64,000 nt of DNA from CAZRHR01 sp964578885 (GTDB taxonomy: Bacteria; Bacteroidota; Bacteroidia; CAIKAF01), in NCBI GenBank assembly GCA_964578885.1, contig CAZOEO010000002.1:124001-188000 (forward strand), read 5' to 3'. This document shows positions 19,285-28,205 of this stretch, one piece after another. A program made the translations under genes and the position numbers. Below the pieces are notes generated by a model. That model had not been told where the DNA came from. It did not search any database and saw only the letters and a list, made by a program, of their open reading frames with translations. Numbering within the stretch: position 1 is the first letter of the stretch; each line of letters opens with the position of its first letter.

Positions 19285-20208
19285 TTATTGCCAAACAGAT
19301 ACATCTTCGCTGTACCAGGAGAAATGCCGTTTCATAATGGCGTCTTTTTCCTGGCGGATATATTCCACAAATGCTTTTCCCACCGGCGATAATTTTTTGT
19401 TTTTCAACCATACAAGCCGCCATTCGGAACTAAGGGGCAATCCGGGATAGGGAACGATTTTAATTTCGTGGTTGGCCAATTCGTTATGTAAGCCAATTAA
19501 TGGAAGAATGGAATATCCCAGTCCTGCAATAATGGCTTGTTTTACCGCCTCATTGGAGGTTAACTCCAGCCTTTTTCGCGTATGCAGACCCGATTGTTTC
19601 ATAAAACGCTCCATTTCAAGGCGGGTGGCGGACCCTTCTTCCCGGTAAATCATAGGAACCTGGTTCAATGGTGGTGGCGAACTTGGAGAATCTTTTCCGC
19701 CAACCAGGTATAATTTGTTTTGCACCAGTATTTCCGATTCTACTGCGAGGTTGTCGGGAAGCATAGACAACAAGGCAAATTCCACCTCATGTTTCTTTAG
19801 CGTATCTACCACATTGACTTTGTTTCCTACATCCAGTGTGAGGTCAATACCCGGGTTTTGTTGAATAAATCCTGAGATAAAGGCCGGTAATACATATTTA
19901 CCGGTGGAAGCGGTTGAAATGGTGAGGCGACCCGAAAGGATGCCCTTGTAAGCCATGGTTTTATAATTAATGGCTTGTACTTCATTCAGAATGCGTTCGG
20001 CCATTTCGGCCACCTCCATCCCAAAGTCTGTGATGTAAATTTGACGACCACGAATGCCTGTAAGCGGAATGTCGAATTGTTCCTGAAAATTCTTTAACTG
20101 AATAGACACGGCGGGTTGTGTCATGTGAAGGATTTCTGCAGCTCTGGTTATGCTTTTATGCTGAACAACTTTCAGGAATACATCTAGTTGGTGTAAAGTA
20201 TAATGCAT
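19285..20208 (-). CDS. LysR-type transcriptional regulator
   Basis: A 307-residue regulator. The winged helix-turn-helix occupies residues 1-60 (LHQLDVFLKVVQHKSITRAA, then MTQPAVSIQLK). The inducer-binding domain is residues ~90-295. The arrangement resembles the CbbR/CysB-like class, but the ligand cannot be inferred. Neighbouring genes (envC-like and pheT) give no clear target, and the usual divergent partner is absent because pheT faces the same way. The upstream region holds a 6-4-6 palindrome at 20282-20297 and paired TTTTTACGT repeats, possible autoregulatory sites. Confidence 0.9.
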   Translation of the reverse strand: MHYTLHQLDVFLKVVQHKSITRAAEILHMTQPAVSIQLKNFQEQFDIPLTGIRGRQIYITDFGMEVAEMAERILNEVQAINYKTMAYKGILSGRLTISTASTGKYVLPAFISGFIQQNPGIDLTLDVGNKVNVVDTLKKHEVEFALLSMLPDNLAVESEILVQNKLYLVGGKDSPSSPPPLNQVPMIYREEGSATRLEMERFMKQSGLHTRKRLELTSNEAVKQAIIAGLGYSILPLIGLHNELANHEIKIVPYPGLPLSSEWRLVWLKNKKLSPVGKAFVEYIRQEKDAIMKRHFSWYSEDVSVWQ

Positions 20209-20281
20209 GATGGTTTAAAATTAGTTCCTGCGAAACATAACAGGTATTTATATTTATTGTTTGAATGGTTCGGGAAATTTT

Positions 20282-20297
20282 ATGAAATATCTTTCAT
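20282..20297. promoter_or_regulatory. Palindromic candidate LysR operator
   Basis: ATGAAA, a TATC spacer and TTTCAT form a perfect inverted repeat 74-89 bp upstream of the LysR start. The layout is close to LysR T-N11-A sites (here T-N12-A). Confidence 0.4.
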
Positions 20298-20463
20298 TTT
20301 TTGGCGCACTTTAGTTTTAAAAATTTGATTTACAGGTTTTTACGTGTTTTTTACGTATAAAATTGTTTCTAAATGTAACGAAGTTTTTAGACTGATACGT
20401 ATGGATTAATGTTTTTTTATAAAAATTAGCTTATGTTTTGGTTTGATTTTTAAAACAAAAAAA

Positions 20464-20495
20464 ACACCCCAACCACCATGGAGGTGTTAGGGTGT
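20464..20495 (-). terminator. Terminator after pheT
   Basis: The outer stem ACACCC (20464-20469) pairs with GGGTGT (20490-20495). An imperfect inner stem (AACCACC/GGTGTT) lies inside. On the minus strand a run of T follows at 20455-20463, after the pheT stop at 20525. Confidence 0.65.
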
Positions 20496-20524
20496 GCTTC
20501 TTTTTTATTTTGTAGAATCGGTCC

Positions 20525-22966
20525 TTAGCTTCTCAACTGGACGCCAGCTTCTTCTTTCAAAAAGGTCATGATTTGTTCCATCAAAGATTCCACTTCTTCT
20601 TCTCGCAAGGTTTTGGTAGCATCCTCAAAATGGAGGGACAAAGCGTATGAAGAGTGGTTTTCCGGAATGCCCTTGCCTGTATATACGTCAAATACTTCCA
20701 ATGAATTCAGTAGTTTTCGCGCTTTTTTCCGGATAATCCGGTCGAGTTGTTCAAAGGAAACGCCATCTGGCACCAGTAAGGCCACATCTCGTCGGATGCC
20801 CGGGAATTTTGGAATATCTGCATACGTTTTCGGGCCGTATGCTCCCCATGCCAGGGCCTGATCCCAATCTAGTTCAGCCAGCCAAACGGGTTGCTTGATG
20901 TCGAAGGTTTTGAGCAATTTGGCGGTTGGCGCATAAATGGACGCAAAACGTTGTCCTTTGGTGTCGAGATGCCAAATGCCCTGAAAGGCGTCGGTTGGTG
21001 TGTCGGTTAAGGTACTTTCTACCTCAATTCCAAGATAAGACAACACACTTTCTATCATGCCTTTTATGTCGAAAAAGCCTGTTTCGTGTGGTTTTTGATT
21101 CCACTGCATGGGGGCGTGCAGGCCGGTCATTAAAATGCCAAGCATTTTACGTTCGATATAAGGTCCTTCTTGCGTGACGCTAGCCCTTAGGTAGGTTTTC
21201 CCCAATTCAAACATGGGCAAATGCAGCTGCCTATGGGTTATGTTGTGGGAGGCCACCTGTAACATAGACAGCTTTAAATCCGGCCGCATCAAATCCAAAT
21301 CCCTGCTTAGCGGATTGGCCAAACGAACCCAGTTTTCCTGGGACTCAGATTGTAATGAGGCCATTTTTTCAGAAGCTACCAAGGACAATGTGATCATTTC
21401 GTTGAGTCCTTTTGCCGCCAAAAGTTGTTTTACCTGCATTTCCTTTTGGGCGTCTCCTTCTTTTTTCTGCAGGGGGATATTGGCCATCAGTGCTTTTCCA
21501 AGTGGAATCCGGTCGAATCCCGCAATCCGTATGACTTCTTCCGCCAAATCTGCCGGGCGGCTCACATCTGGTTTGAATCCGGGTACGATAACTTCTCGGC
21601 CTTTTTCCGTTTCATTAATTTGGAAACCAAGGCTTTGTAGTATGCTTGTTTCTTCTTCCGCAGAAAAGTGCACTCCGGCCAGTTTGGAAATGTAACTGGC
21701 TTCCAACCGTATTTTTTTGGGTTGTGGCATTTCGGGTGAAAATTGTTCTTGTACCGCCAAGCAAGTTCCTCCGGCATAGGATTGAATGAATTGAGCGGCC
21801 AAATGGAGCGCTTGTGGAATGGCGTAAGGGTTCGCACCTCTTTCGAAACGGAAGCTGGCATCGGTATGCAAACCATGTCGCCTCGCCATTTTCCTTATTA
21901 CGCCCGGATGAAACCATGCGGATTCCAGGAATATATCGGTAGTTGCATCGCTGACGCCGGATACGGCACCGCCGAACACCCCGGCCAGGCATAAAGGATT
22001 TTCAGCATCCGCAATCACCAAATCGTCTTCATGTAAATTTCGAACGACGCCGTCTAATGTGGTAAGAGATTCACCATTTTTCGCACGACGTACTTTAATG
22101 ACTTCACCCTGAATTTTTTTTGCATCGAAGGCGTGTAAAGGGTGACCAAGCAGCAGCATCACATAGTTGGTTACATCCACTACATTATTAATGGATTTGA
22201 GGCCAAGACTGGTGAGTCTGTGTTTTAATGCGTCCGGAGACGGACCCACTTTAATTCCTTTTATTGTGAGACCTGCATAACGTACGCAAGCGGATTCGTC
22301 CAAAAGGTGAATGGGAATACCTGGTTCTGAAGTTTGGTTTATCTCTGGTATCAGGGGTTCTGAAAACTGATGTTTTCTTTTTTGTTGTTGAAGCCAGGCG
22401 GCCACATCACGGGCGGCGCCTAAATGGCAACTGGCATCTACCCGATTTGGGGTAATATTGATTTCCAGAATGGTATCCTGGAAAATTTGAAACACTTCTG
22501 CCGCGGGCGTTCCTGCGGCCCAATGATCTGGTAAAACCATGATCCCTTCGTGGCTCTGACCCAGCCCAAGTTCATCTTCTGCGCAAATCATGCCATGGGA
22601 TGCTATTCCACGAATTTTAGCTGCTTTAATGGTAAACGGTTCGCTGCCACCTGTGGGATACAGGGTCGCACCGGGCAATGCCACCACTACCGTTTGTCCG
22701 GCGGCTACATTACTTGCACCGCAAACAATAGTTTGGTTTTCAGTGGCTCCAACGGCCACTTCACATACTTGCAAACGATCTGCATCCGGATGTTTGGACA
22801 CAGCAAGTACTTTTCCAATGACCACACCATGCAATCCTCCTTCTAAAGAGGAATAGGTGTGAATATCTTCTACTTCTAGCCCGGTACGGGTGAGCATGTC
22901 TGCCACTTCTTCAGCTGAGAGGGCAAGTCCCAGCAGTTCATTAATCCATTGAAGGGAGAGTTTCAT
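20525..22966 (-). CDS. pheT: Phenylalanyl-tRNA synthetase beta subunit
   Basis: The 813-residue beta chain of the heterotetrameric synthetase that charges tRNA-Phe. The start is the ATG at 22966 (MKLSLQWINELL), not the longer frame. An EMAP-like tRNA-binding domain covers ~40-155, and the B3/B4 editing domain lies at ~215-390 (HPLHAFDAKK, then RFERGANP near its end). The B5 domain, the catalytic-like fold and a C-terminal ferredoxin-fold anticodon-binding domain (ending …EEVESLMEQIM) follow. The pheS partner is not in the window, so the subunits are encoded apart. The start faces a divergent symporter gene across a promoter region with a striking palindrome. Confidence 0.96.
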   Translation of the reverse strand: MKLSLQWINELLGLALSAEEVADMLTRTGLEVEDIHTYSSLEGGLHGVVIGKVLAVSKHPDADRLQVCEVAVGATENQTIVCGASNVAAGQTVVVALPGATLYPTGGSEPFTIKAAKIRGIASHGMICAEDELGLGQSHEGIMVLPDHWAAGTPAAEVFQIFQDTILEINITPNRVDASCHLGAARDVAAWLQQQKRKHQFSEPLIPEINQTSEPGIPIHLLDESACVRYAGLTIKGIKVGPSPDALKHRLTSLGLKSINNVVDVTNYVMLLLGHPLHAFDAKKIQGEVIKVRRAKNGESLTTLDGVVRNLHEDDLVIADAENPLCLAGVFGGAVSGVSDATTDIFLESAWFHPGVIRKMARRHGLHTDASFRFERGANPYAIPQALHLAAQFIQSYAGGTCLAVQEQFSPEMPQPKKIRLEASYISKLAGVHFSAEEETSILQSLGFQINETEKGREVIVPGFKPDVSRPADLAEEVIRIAGFDRIPLGKALMANIPLQKKEGDAQKEMQVKQLLAAKGLNEMITLSLVASEKMASLQSESQENWVRLANPLSRDLDLMRPDLKLSMLQVASHNITHRQLHLPMFELGKTYLRASVTQEGPYIERKMLGILMTGLHAPMQWNQKPHETGFFDIKGMIESVLSYLGIEVESTLTDTPTDAFQGIWHLDTKGQRFASIYAPTAKLLKTFDIKQPVWLAELDWDQALAWGAYGPKTYADIPKFPGIRRDVALLVPDGVSFEQLDRIIRKKARKLLNSLEVFDVYTGKGIPENHSSYALSLHFEDATKTLREEEVESLMEQIMTFLKEEAGVQLRS

Positions 22967-23033
22967 AAGCGTATGGCGCTTTTTTAAATCAGCCTGTAAA
23001 AATACGCACGGAAACGGCAGTTCCAACCCAATG

Positions 23034-23054
23034 ACACTTTATTCCCTAAAGTGT
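23034..23054. promoter_or_regulatory. Perfect 8-5-8 palindrome between pheT and the symporter gene
   Basis: ACACTTTA (23034-23041), loop TTCCC, and TAAAGTGT (23047-23054) form a perfect inverted repeat. It ends one base before the -7 box of the symporter gene (23056-23063) and fills the spacer region where RNA polymerase would bind. This is the position expected for a repressor operator. A terminator is unlikely because it has no T-run and is AT-rich. Confidence 0.6.
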
Positions 23055-23055
23055 T

Positions 23056-23063
23056 TAAGTTTG
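23056..23063 (+). promoter_or_regulatory. -7 promoter element of the symporter operon
   Basis: TAAGTTTG is followed by four bases (TAAC) and the ATG at 23068. Transcription would begin at the start codon, a leaderless arrangement. Confidence 0.6.
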
Positions 23064-23067
23064 TAAC

Positions 23068-24381
23068 ATGGTCAAAGAAAAAAGAAAGGCCGGATTTCTG
23101 GCATTGCACTGGCAAATTTTAATTGGCATGGCTCTGGGTTTAGGCTGGAGTTTAGTAGCGGTACGCCTGGGTTGGCAGGAATGGACGCTCGATTGGGTGA
23201 AACCATTTGGGACCATTTTTATGCGAATGCTTAAAATGGTGGCCGTGCCTTTGGTGCTGGTATCACTGATTCAGGGCGTAGGCAGTTTAGCTGACCTAAG
23301 TGCTTTATCCAGAATGGGATTGAAAACGGTAAGCTTGTATATGCTGACCACTTTTATTGCCATTTGCCTTGGTTTAGGTCTTAGTCTGGCTTTTGAACCG
23401 GGAAAAGCACTTTCCCCTGACACGCGGGAGCAACTTCTGGCCAAGTATGGGCAAGGTTTGGCTGAAAAGCAAACAGATTTGGCGGTCCAAGGTACCGGAC
23501 CACTCCAGTTTTTGGTGGATTTGGTGCCCGAGAATTTTTTTAAAGCGACCTCGGACAACACTTTTATGCTTCAGGTGATTGTGTTCGCCCTGTTTTTCGG
23601 AGTGGCACTTATCATGGTTCCGCGTGAAAGGGTGCAGGTTGTGCGCGATTTTTTTGATGGTGCTAATCACATCATCCTCAAAATGGTGGATTTAATCATG
23701 CTCTATGCGCCGATTGGTGTTACCGGGCTTATGGCCGGGGTTTTGGTGGAAATTTCCGGGAACGATCCCAACGCCATGACCGGAATTTTATGGAGTCTTC
23801 TTGGATATTCACTCACGGTGGTACTTGGACTTTTTCTTTTGATTTTCCTGCTTTATCCTTTGCTACTGATGTTGTTTCTGCCGTCGTATCGAAGTTTAGC
23901 CAAGTTGCGTCATTTTTACAGTGCCCTTATGCCTGTGCAGATGTTGGCTTTTTCCACATCCAGCAGCGCTGCGACGCTTCCGCTGAACATGGAGCGCTGC
24001 GAAGAAAATCTTGGTTTAAAGAAGCAAACCGTGGGTTTTGTGCTTCCGCTGGGCGCCACGGTGAACATGGATGGAACAAGTTTATATCAGGCTGTCGCCA
24101 CAGTTTTTATTGCTCAGGCTTTTGGCATGGATTTGAGTTTGGGGCAATTGGGAACCATTGTGCTGACGGCTGTGCTGGCATCGGTGGGTTCTGCCGCGGT
24201 GCCGGGCGCCGGCATGGTGATGTTGGTGATTGTTTTGTCTTCCATTGGTTTAAGTGTTGAAGGCATATCCCTGATTATGGCTACAGATCGAATTTTAGAT
24301 ATGCTTCGAACGGTGGCCAATGCGACTTCGGATGCCACTGTTGCCGTGGTGGTAGATGCGGGAGAAACGGAGTCGGCATGA
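23068..24381 (+). CDS. Dicarboxylate/amino acid:cation symporter (DAACS family)
   Basis: A 437-residue inner membrane transporter with about eight transmembrane helices and two re-entrant loops. The first loop shows the serine-rich STSSSAATLP motif. The helix after it carries GATVNMDGTSLY, which binds sodium and substrate in GltPh relatives. The last part holds ATDRILDMLRTVANATSD. Substrates in the family are glutamate, aspartate or C4-dicarboxylates driven by Na+ or H+. It is the first gene of a plus-strand operon with an esterase, a penicillin acylase-type hydrolase and a membrane protein. The stop overlaps the next start (ATGA). Confidence 0.92.
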   Translation: MVKEKRKAGFLALHWQILIGMALGLGWSLVAVRLGWQEWTLDWVKPFGTIFMRMLKMVAVPLVLVSLIQGVGSLADLSALSRMGLKTVSLYMLTTFIAICLGLGLSLAFEPGKALSPDTREQLLAKYGQGLAEKQTDLAVQGTGPLQFLVDLVPENFFKATSDNTFMLQVIVFALFFGVALIMVPRERVQVVRDFFDGANHIILKMVDLIMLYAPIGVTGLMAGVLVEISGNDPNAMTGILWSLLGYSLTVVLGLFLLIFLLYPLLLMLFLPSYRSLAKLRHFYSALMPVQMLAFSTSSSAATLPLNMERCEENLGLKKQTVGFVLPLGATVNMDGTSLYQAVATVFIAQAFGMDLSLGQLGTIVLTAVLASVGSAAVPGAGMVMLVIVLSSIGLSVEGISLIMATDRILDMLRTVANATSDATVAVVVDAGETESA

Positions 24382-25286
24382 CCAGTTTGCGGGCTTGGCT
24401 GATTCGAAAAACCTTACCTGCACTTCGGAAAGCAACCCAGCCGGAACGCAGATCGGCTCGCGTTATGCGTGCCGGTATGGAGGCGTTCATGAAACGATTT
24501 CCGAAACCGGAACCTATGTTTGAATCTCCTTTTTCCCTCGAAGGAATTTCCGGACGCAAGGTGTCTGTCTCTGCCACATCAGATGCTGAAACGGCCATTG
24601 TTTTTTTTCACGGAGGAGGTTATGCCATGGGTTCCAGCCGAACGCACCGGTTTTTAGCGGCCAGGCTTTCCAGCCGAATGTCTGCTCCGGTATTTTTACC
24701 TGATTATCGGTTGGCGCCTGAACATCCTTTTCCCGCAGCTGTAGAAGATGTGGTGTCTGTTTGGAAGAATCTGACCGCCGCCCATCCTTCTGTGAAACAT
24801 TGGTTATTGGGTGGTGATTCAGCGGGGGGCGGACTTGCTTTGGCCTTGCTTCAGGAGATAAAACGACTTGCATTGGTTCGGCCGGCCGGGACATTTCTTT
24901 TTTCCCCGTGGGCGGATCTTTCCGCGGATCATAAAGAACATCGGCTTCTGGAGAAAAAAGATCCATATTTAGATGTGGCCATTATTCGTCAGTGGGGCGA
25001 ACAGTATGCCGGAAAGAATTTGCGCCATCCTTTGGCTTCCGTGATTCATGGCGAATATGAGCATGCTGGCCCTGTTTTGCTTCAGGTGGGCACGCACGAA
25101 GTCTTATATCAGGATGCTTGTATGTTAAAGGAAAAGTTAGAGAAAGCGCAAGGCGTATCGCTTCATTTTTCCATTTGGGAAGGCATGTTTCATGGATTTC
25201 AGATGTGCGAGGGTATGTTTCCCGAAGCGGGTAAAGCGCTGGACGAATTTGCCGTTTGGGCAAAGCAAATCATGGAAAAACCTTAA
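24378..25286 (+). CDS. Alpha/beta hydrolase of the hormone-sensitive lipase family
   Basis: A 302-residue carboxylesterase-like enzyme. The oxyanion-hole motif is FFHGGGYAMG. The nucleophile is Ser in GGDSAGGG. The acidic residue is probably Glu in THEVLYQD (many relatives have GxxEVLxDD), and the base is His in MFHGFQ. No signal peptide is visible, so it probably acts in the cytoplasm. It overlaps the symporter gene by four bases, and the penicillin acylase-type gene begins 9 bp downstream. A shared job in importing and cleaving ester- or amide-linked compounds is inference from the operon. Confidence 0.88.
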   Translation: MTSLRAWLIRKTLPALRKATQPERRSARVMRAGMEAFMKRFPKPEPMFESPFSLEGISGRKVSVSATSDAETAIVFFHGGGYAMGSSRTHRFLAARLSSRMSAPVFLPDYRLAPEHPFPAAVEDVVSVWKNLTAAHPSVKHWLLGGDSAGGGLALALLQEIKRLALVRPAGTFLFSPWADLSADHKEHRLLEKKDPYLDVAIIRQWGEQYAGKNLRHPLASVIHGEYEHAGPVLLQVGTHEVLYQDACMLKEKLEKAQGVSLHFSIWEGMFHGFQMCEGMFPEAGKALDEFAVWAKQIMEKP

Positions 25287-25295
25287 CTTAGAACC

Positions 25296-27776
25296 ATGAG
25301 GCTTTTCGTCTTTTTGGTCTTTTTTATCCTTTCGGTCTTAATCTCCGCTTTTTTTCATTTGGGCTGGGGTACCCTACCTCCATTGGGTAAAATCCTTGAC
25401 CCGGTAAATGGGCTTTGGGCCAATGCCGAAACCAAACATCATTATGCGGAAGCCGGTTTTGCATCGTCGCGTGTGCAGGCTCCCGTGGTGGTGAGGTACG
25501 ACGAACGTTTGGTTCCCCATATTTACGCGCAAAATGAGCATGATTTATTTTTTGCACAAGGGTTTGTAACGGCAAGGCACCGTTTATGGCAAATGGAGTT
25601 TACGGCACTTTTTGCCTCCGGGCAATTAAGTGAGGTACTAGGAGAACGGGCACTTGCTTTGGATGTAAGTCAGCGTCGCAAAGGTTTGGGTTATGCGGCG
25701 GAATTGAGTCAGGCCGAATTTTTGCGCGATCCACGAACCAATGCTGTGCTTCAGGCTTTTACAGATGGGGTGAATGCGTATATTGAGCAATTGAGTTATC
25801 GGGATTATCCTGTGGAGTATAAATTGCTGGATTATGCACCCACGCCATGGACGCCGATGCGTTCTGCCTTGATTTTAAAATATATGGCCGATTTGCTCAC
25901 GGGTAGCGATACGGATGTGGCCATGACGAAAGTGTATCAGGAGTTGGGTGTTGTTACCCTTTGGGAAGATTTTCCGGATCGCATCGACGTGGATTCTACG
26001 GCCATAGTGCCTGTCACCAAATGGGACTCGCCGAATTTCATTTTAGATACGGCTTCTGCACCCTGGATACCGGTTTGGCCTCCCAAGGTGGAGGAAACCC
26101 ATCGTTTTTCCTTTTTACCCGTGTCAGATTCAGCTGCTGTGCCTTCCGTTTCAGCAGATACTATGTCGTTTTCCTTTTTACCCGAAAAAAAATCTTCTTT
26201 TTCACGGCCATCTGTTCCGACCGGTCCCGAGGCCAGAGGGTCGAATAATTGGGCGGTTTCTTCACGAAAGTCGGCTACGGGCGCACCGCTGCTGGCCAAC
26301 GATCCCCATTTGCCGCTAAACCTTCCTTCCATTTGGTTTGAAATGCATTTACATGCTCCTGATTTCGATTGTTATGGCGTTTCCATTCCCGGTACACCAA
26401 CGCTTATTATTGGTTTTAACAATAGGGTGGCATGGGGTGTGACCAATGGAACCATTGATGTAAAAGATTGGTATACTGTAACTTTTAAAGACGAACGCCG
26501 GGAAGAGTATTTGTATGATCAGCGGTGGTTGCCTGTGACTTACCGGGAAGAGCGCATTAAAGTGCGCGGACGGGAGGAAATCATAGATACGGTTCGTTAC
26601 ACATTGTATGGCCCCATATCTTATGAGGATACGTTGATTGCGGGTAAAAGGACAGGTTTGGCCATGCGTTGGACAGGTCATGATCCTGCCAATGAGTTGC
26701 TTACATTTTATTTGCTCAATAAAGCGAAGGGTTACGAAGATTACAGAGAAGCGTTGACTTATTTTGCTTGTCCTGCGCAAAATTTTGTGTATGCGGATGT
26801 GGCCGGGAACATTGCGTTGGTGCAGCAAGGCCGTATTCCACTGCGCTGGCCCGGTCAGGGGAAAATGGTGATGGACGGGCATCAGCCGGCGTTTCAATGG
26901 CAGGGATTCTGGGATGAACCATGGATTCCACAGGTGAAAAATCCGTCGAGGGGTTATGTGTTTTCAGCGAATCAACATCCTACGGACGGCCAATTTCCTT
27001 TGTACTACACCGGATGGTTTGAGCCTTATCGTCATCAGAGAATTGCGGAGTTGTTGGCGCAGCCGGGGCTTTTTTCCGTTGAAGACATGCAGCGATTTCA
27101 ACTGGACGAAGTGGTGATTCGTGCCCGGACATTTTTGCCTGAACTCCTTTTGCATTTAAGTGATTCCGTGAAGCAACTTCCGGAGGCCCGACCTTGGTTA
27201 GATAGCTTAGAGGTTTGGGATTTCAGGTACCATGCCTTTTCCTCACTTCCTACTTTTTTTGAAACCTGGTATGAGGAAGTGATGCAAGCCTTGTTGGTGG
27301 ATTATCAGCAGAAATTTCTATTGTCGCCACAGCCAGACGCGCTTTTCCGGAAGTGGAAGAAGCAACCTCATGCGGATTGGGTTACAGATGGGTTTTTAAA
27401 AACCTTGGATTTGTTCACGGAGCCTGCGCCCTATTATGCGTGGTGGAAAGAGAAAGAAACGCGGTTGCAGCATATGGCGAAAATTCCGGCTTTTGGGTCA
27501 GAAATATTGGCTGTGGGCGGCAATGAACACGCCCTGAATGCGATTACGTCTACACATGGACCTTCGTGGCGAATGGTGGTGTCCTTAGAAAAAAGTCCGC
27601 ATGGATGGGGCGTGTATCCGGGGGGGCAATCGGGAAATCCGGGTTCACCCTTTTACCTATCGCACACCGCCATTTGGGCGAAAGGAGCTTATTATCCTTT
27701 AGAACGCACGGCACCAGACGCATGGCTGGCTCGTGCCTCTGCCGGTGTACTTACTTTAAAACCTGCTGAACCATGA
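25296..27776 (+). CDS. Penicillin acylase family N-terminal nucleophile hydrolase
   Basis: An 826-residue proenzyme with an N-terminal hydrophobic segment (residues ~2-22) for export. An alpha-chain region contains the DLFFAQGFVTARHRLWQME segment. The autocleavage point is at the RGSNNWAVS motif, where Ser becomes the N-terminal nucleophile of the beta chain. The following AxGAPLLANDPHL and GFNNRVAWGVTN segments are diagnostic. Family members cleave amide bonds in penicillins, acyl-homoserine lactones or other N-acyl compounds; the natural substrate here is unknown. It overlaps the next gene by four bases. Confidence 0.9.
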   Translation: MRLFVFLVFFILSVLISAFFHLGWGTLPPLGKILDPVNGLWANAETKHHYAEAGFASSRVQAPVVVRYDERLVPHIYAQNEHDLFFAQGFVTARHRLWQMEFTALFASGQLSEVLGERALALDVSQRRKGLGYAAELSQAEFLRDPRTNAVLQAFTDGVNAYIEQLSYRDYPVEYKLLDYAPTPWTPMRSALILKYMADLLTGSDTDVAMTKVYQELGVVTLWEDFPDRIDVDSTAIVPVTKWDSPNFILDTASAPWIPVWPPKVEETHRFSFLPVSDSAAVPSVSADTMSFSFLPEKKSSFSRPSVPTGPEARGSNNWAVSSRKSATGAPLLANDPHLPLNLPSIWFEMHLHAPDFDCYGVSIPGTPTLIIGFNNRVAWGVTNGTIDVKDWYTVTFKDERREEYLYDQRWLPVTYREERIKVRGREEIIDTVRYTLYGPISYEDTLIAGKRTGLAMRWTGHDPANELLTFYLLNKAKGYEDYREALTYFACPAQNFVYADVAGNIALVQQGRIPLRWPGQGKMVMDGHQPAFQWQGFWDEPWIPQVKNPSRGYVFSANQHPTDGQFPLYYTGWFEPYRHQRIAELLAQPGLFSVEDMQRFQLDEVVIRARTFLPELLLHLSDSVKQLPEARPWLDSLEVWDFRYHAFSSLPTFFETWYEEVMQALLVDYQQKFLLSPQPDALFRKWKKQPHADWVTDGFLKTLDLFTEPAPYYAWWKEKETRLQHMAKIPAFGSEILAVGGNEHALNAITSTHGPSWRMVVSLEKSPHGWGVYPGGQSGNPGSPFYLSHTAIWAKGAYYPLERTAPDAWLARASAGVLTLKPAEP

Positions 27777-28180
27777 GGATACTCGGTTTTTTCGCCACCA
27801 TCTTACTTTTGGGAACAGTGGGAGCCTGGTTGATGGGTTGGCTTTTTTTTCCAATTATTTCTTTTATTGCTGCATTTTTTTGGCGACCAACATGGGCCTG
27901 GTTGACAGGTTTTTTATCCGGTGCATTTTCTTGGGCCTTGATGGCCGCCGCCGTTGATAGTTATACTCATGGCATCATGGGAGGAAAAATTGCTGCGTTA
28001 TTTTCCATGGAAGCCCATAGTGGACTAGCCTTGCTCATCACGGGTATGGTAGGAGGTTTGGCTTGCAGTTTCCCGGCTGTTTCGGGAAAAGCGTTATGGA
28101 AGTGGCGCGAAGAGCAAAAGCAAAAGTGGCGTTATGGAAGAAGGCCCGCCGGACCTATGGGTCGTGTGGCAGGCCGTTGA
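27773..28180 (+). CDS. Small membrane protein, function unknown
   Basis: A 135-residue protein that starts inside the stop of the penicillin acylase-type gene (ATGA overlap), so translation is probably coupled. About three to four hydrophobic segments are visible (residues ~2-22, 24-55, 78-98). They are followed by a strongly basic C-terminal tail (WKWREEQKQKWRYGRRP). The tail would lie in the cytoplasm by the positive-inside rule. I do not recognise a family. It is the last gene of the operon and converges on the glycine-rich gene cluster 26 bp away. Confidence 0.7.
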   Translation: MRILGFFATILLLGTVGAWLMGWLFFPIISFIAAFFWRPTWAWLTGFLSGAFSWALMAAAVDSYTHGIMGGKIAALFSMEAHSGLALLITGMVGGLACSFPAVSGKALWKWREEQKQKWRYGRRPAGPMGRVAGR

Positions 28181-28205
28181 TGGTTTTCTGAGGTAAAAAT
28201 CCGCT

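Larger units (their letters stand above)
20209..20524. other. AT-rich intergenic region upstream of the LysR gene
   Basis: This 316-bp gap carries no gene. It contains the palindrome ATGAAA-TATC-TTTCAT (20282-20297), two direct copies of TTTTTACGT about 10-11 bp apart (20337-20345 and 20348-20356), and the pheT terminator. These sites suggest regulatory DNA for lysR. Confidence 0.5.
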
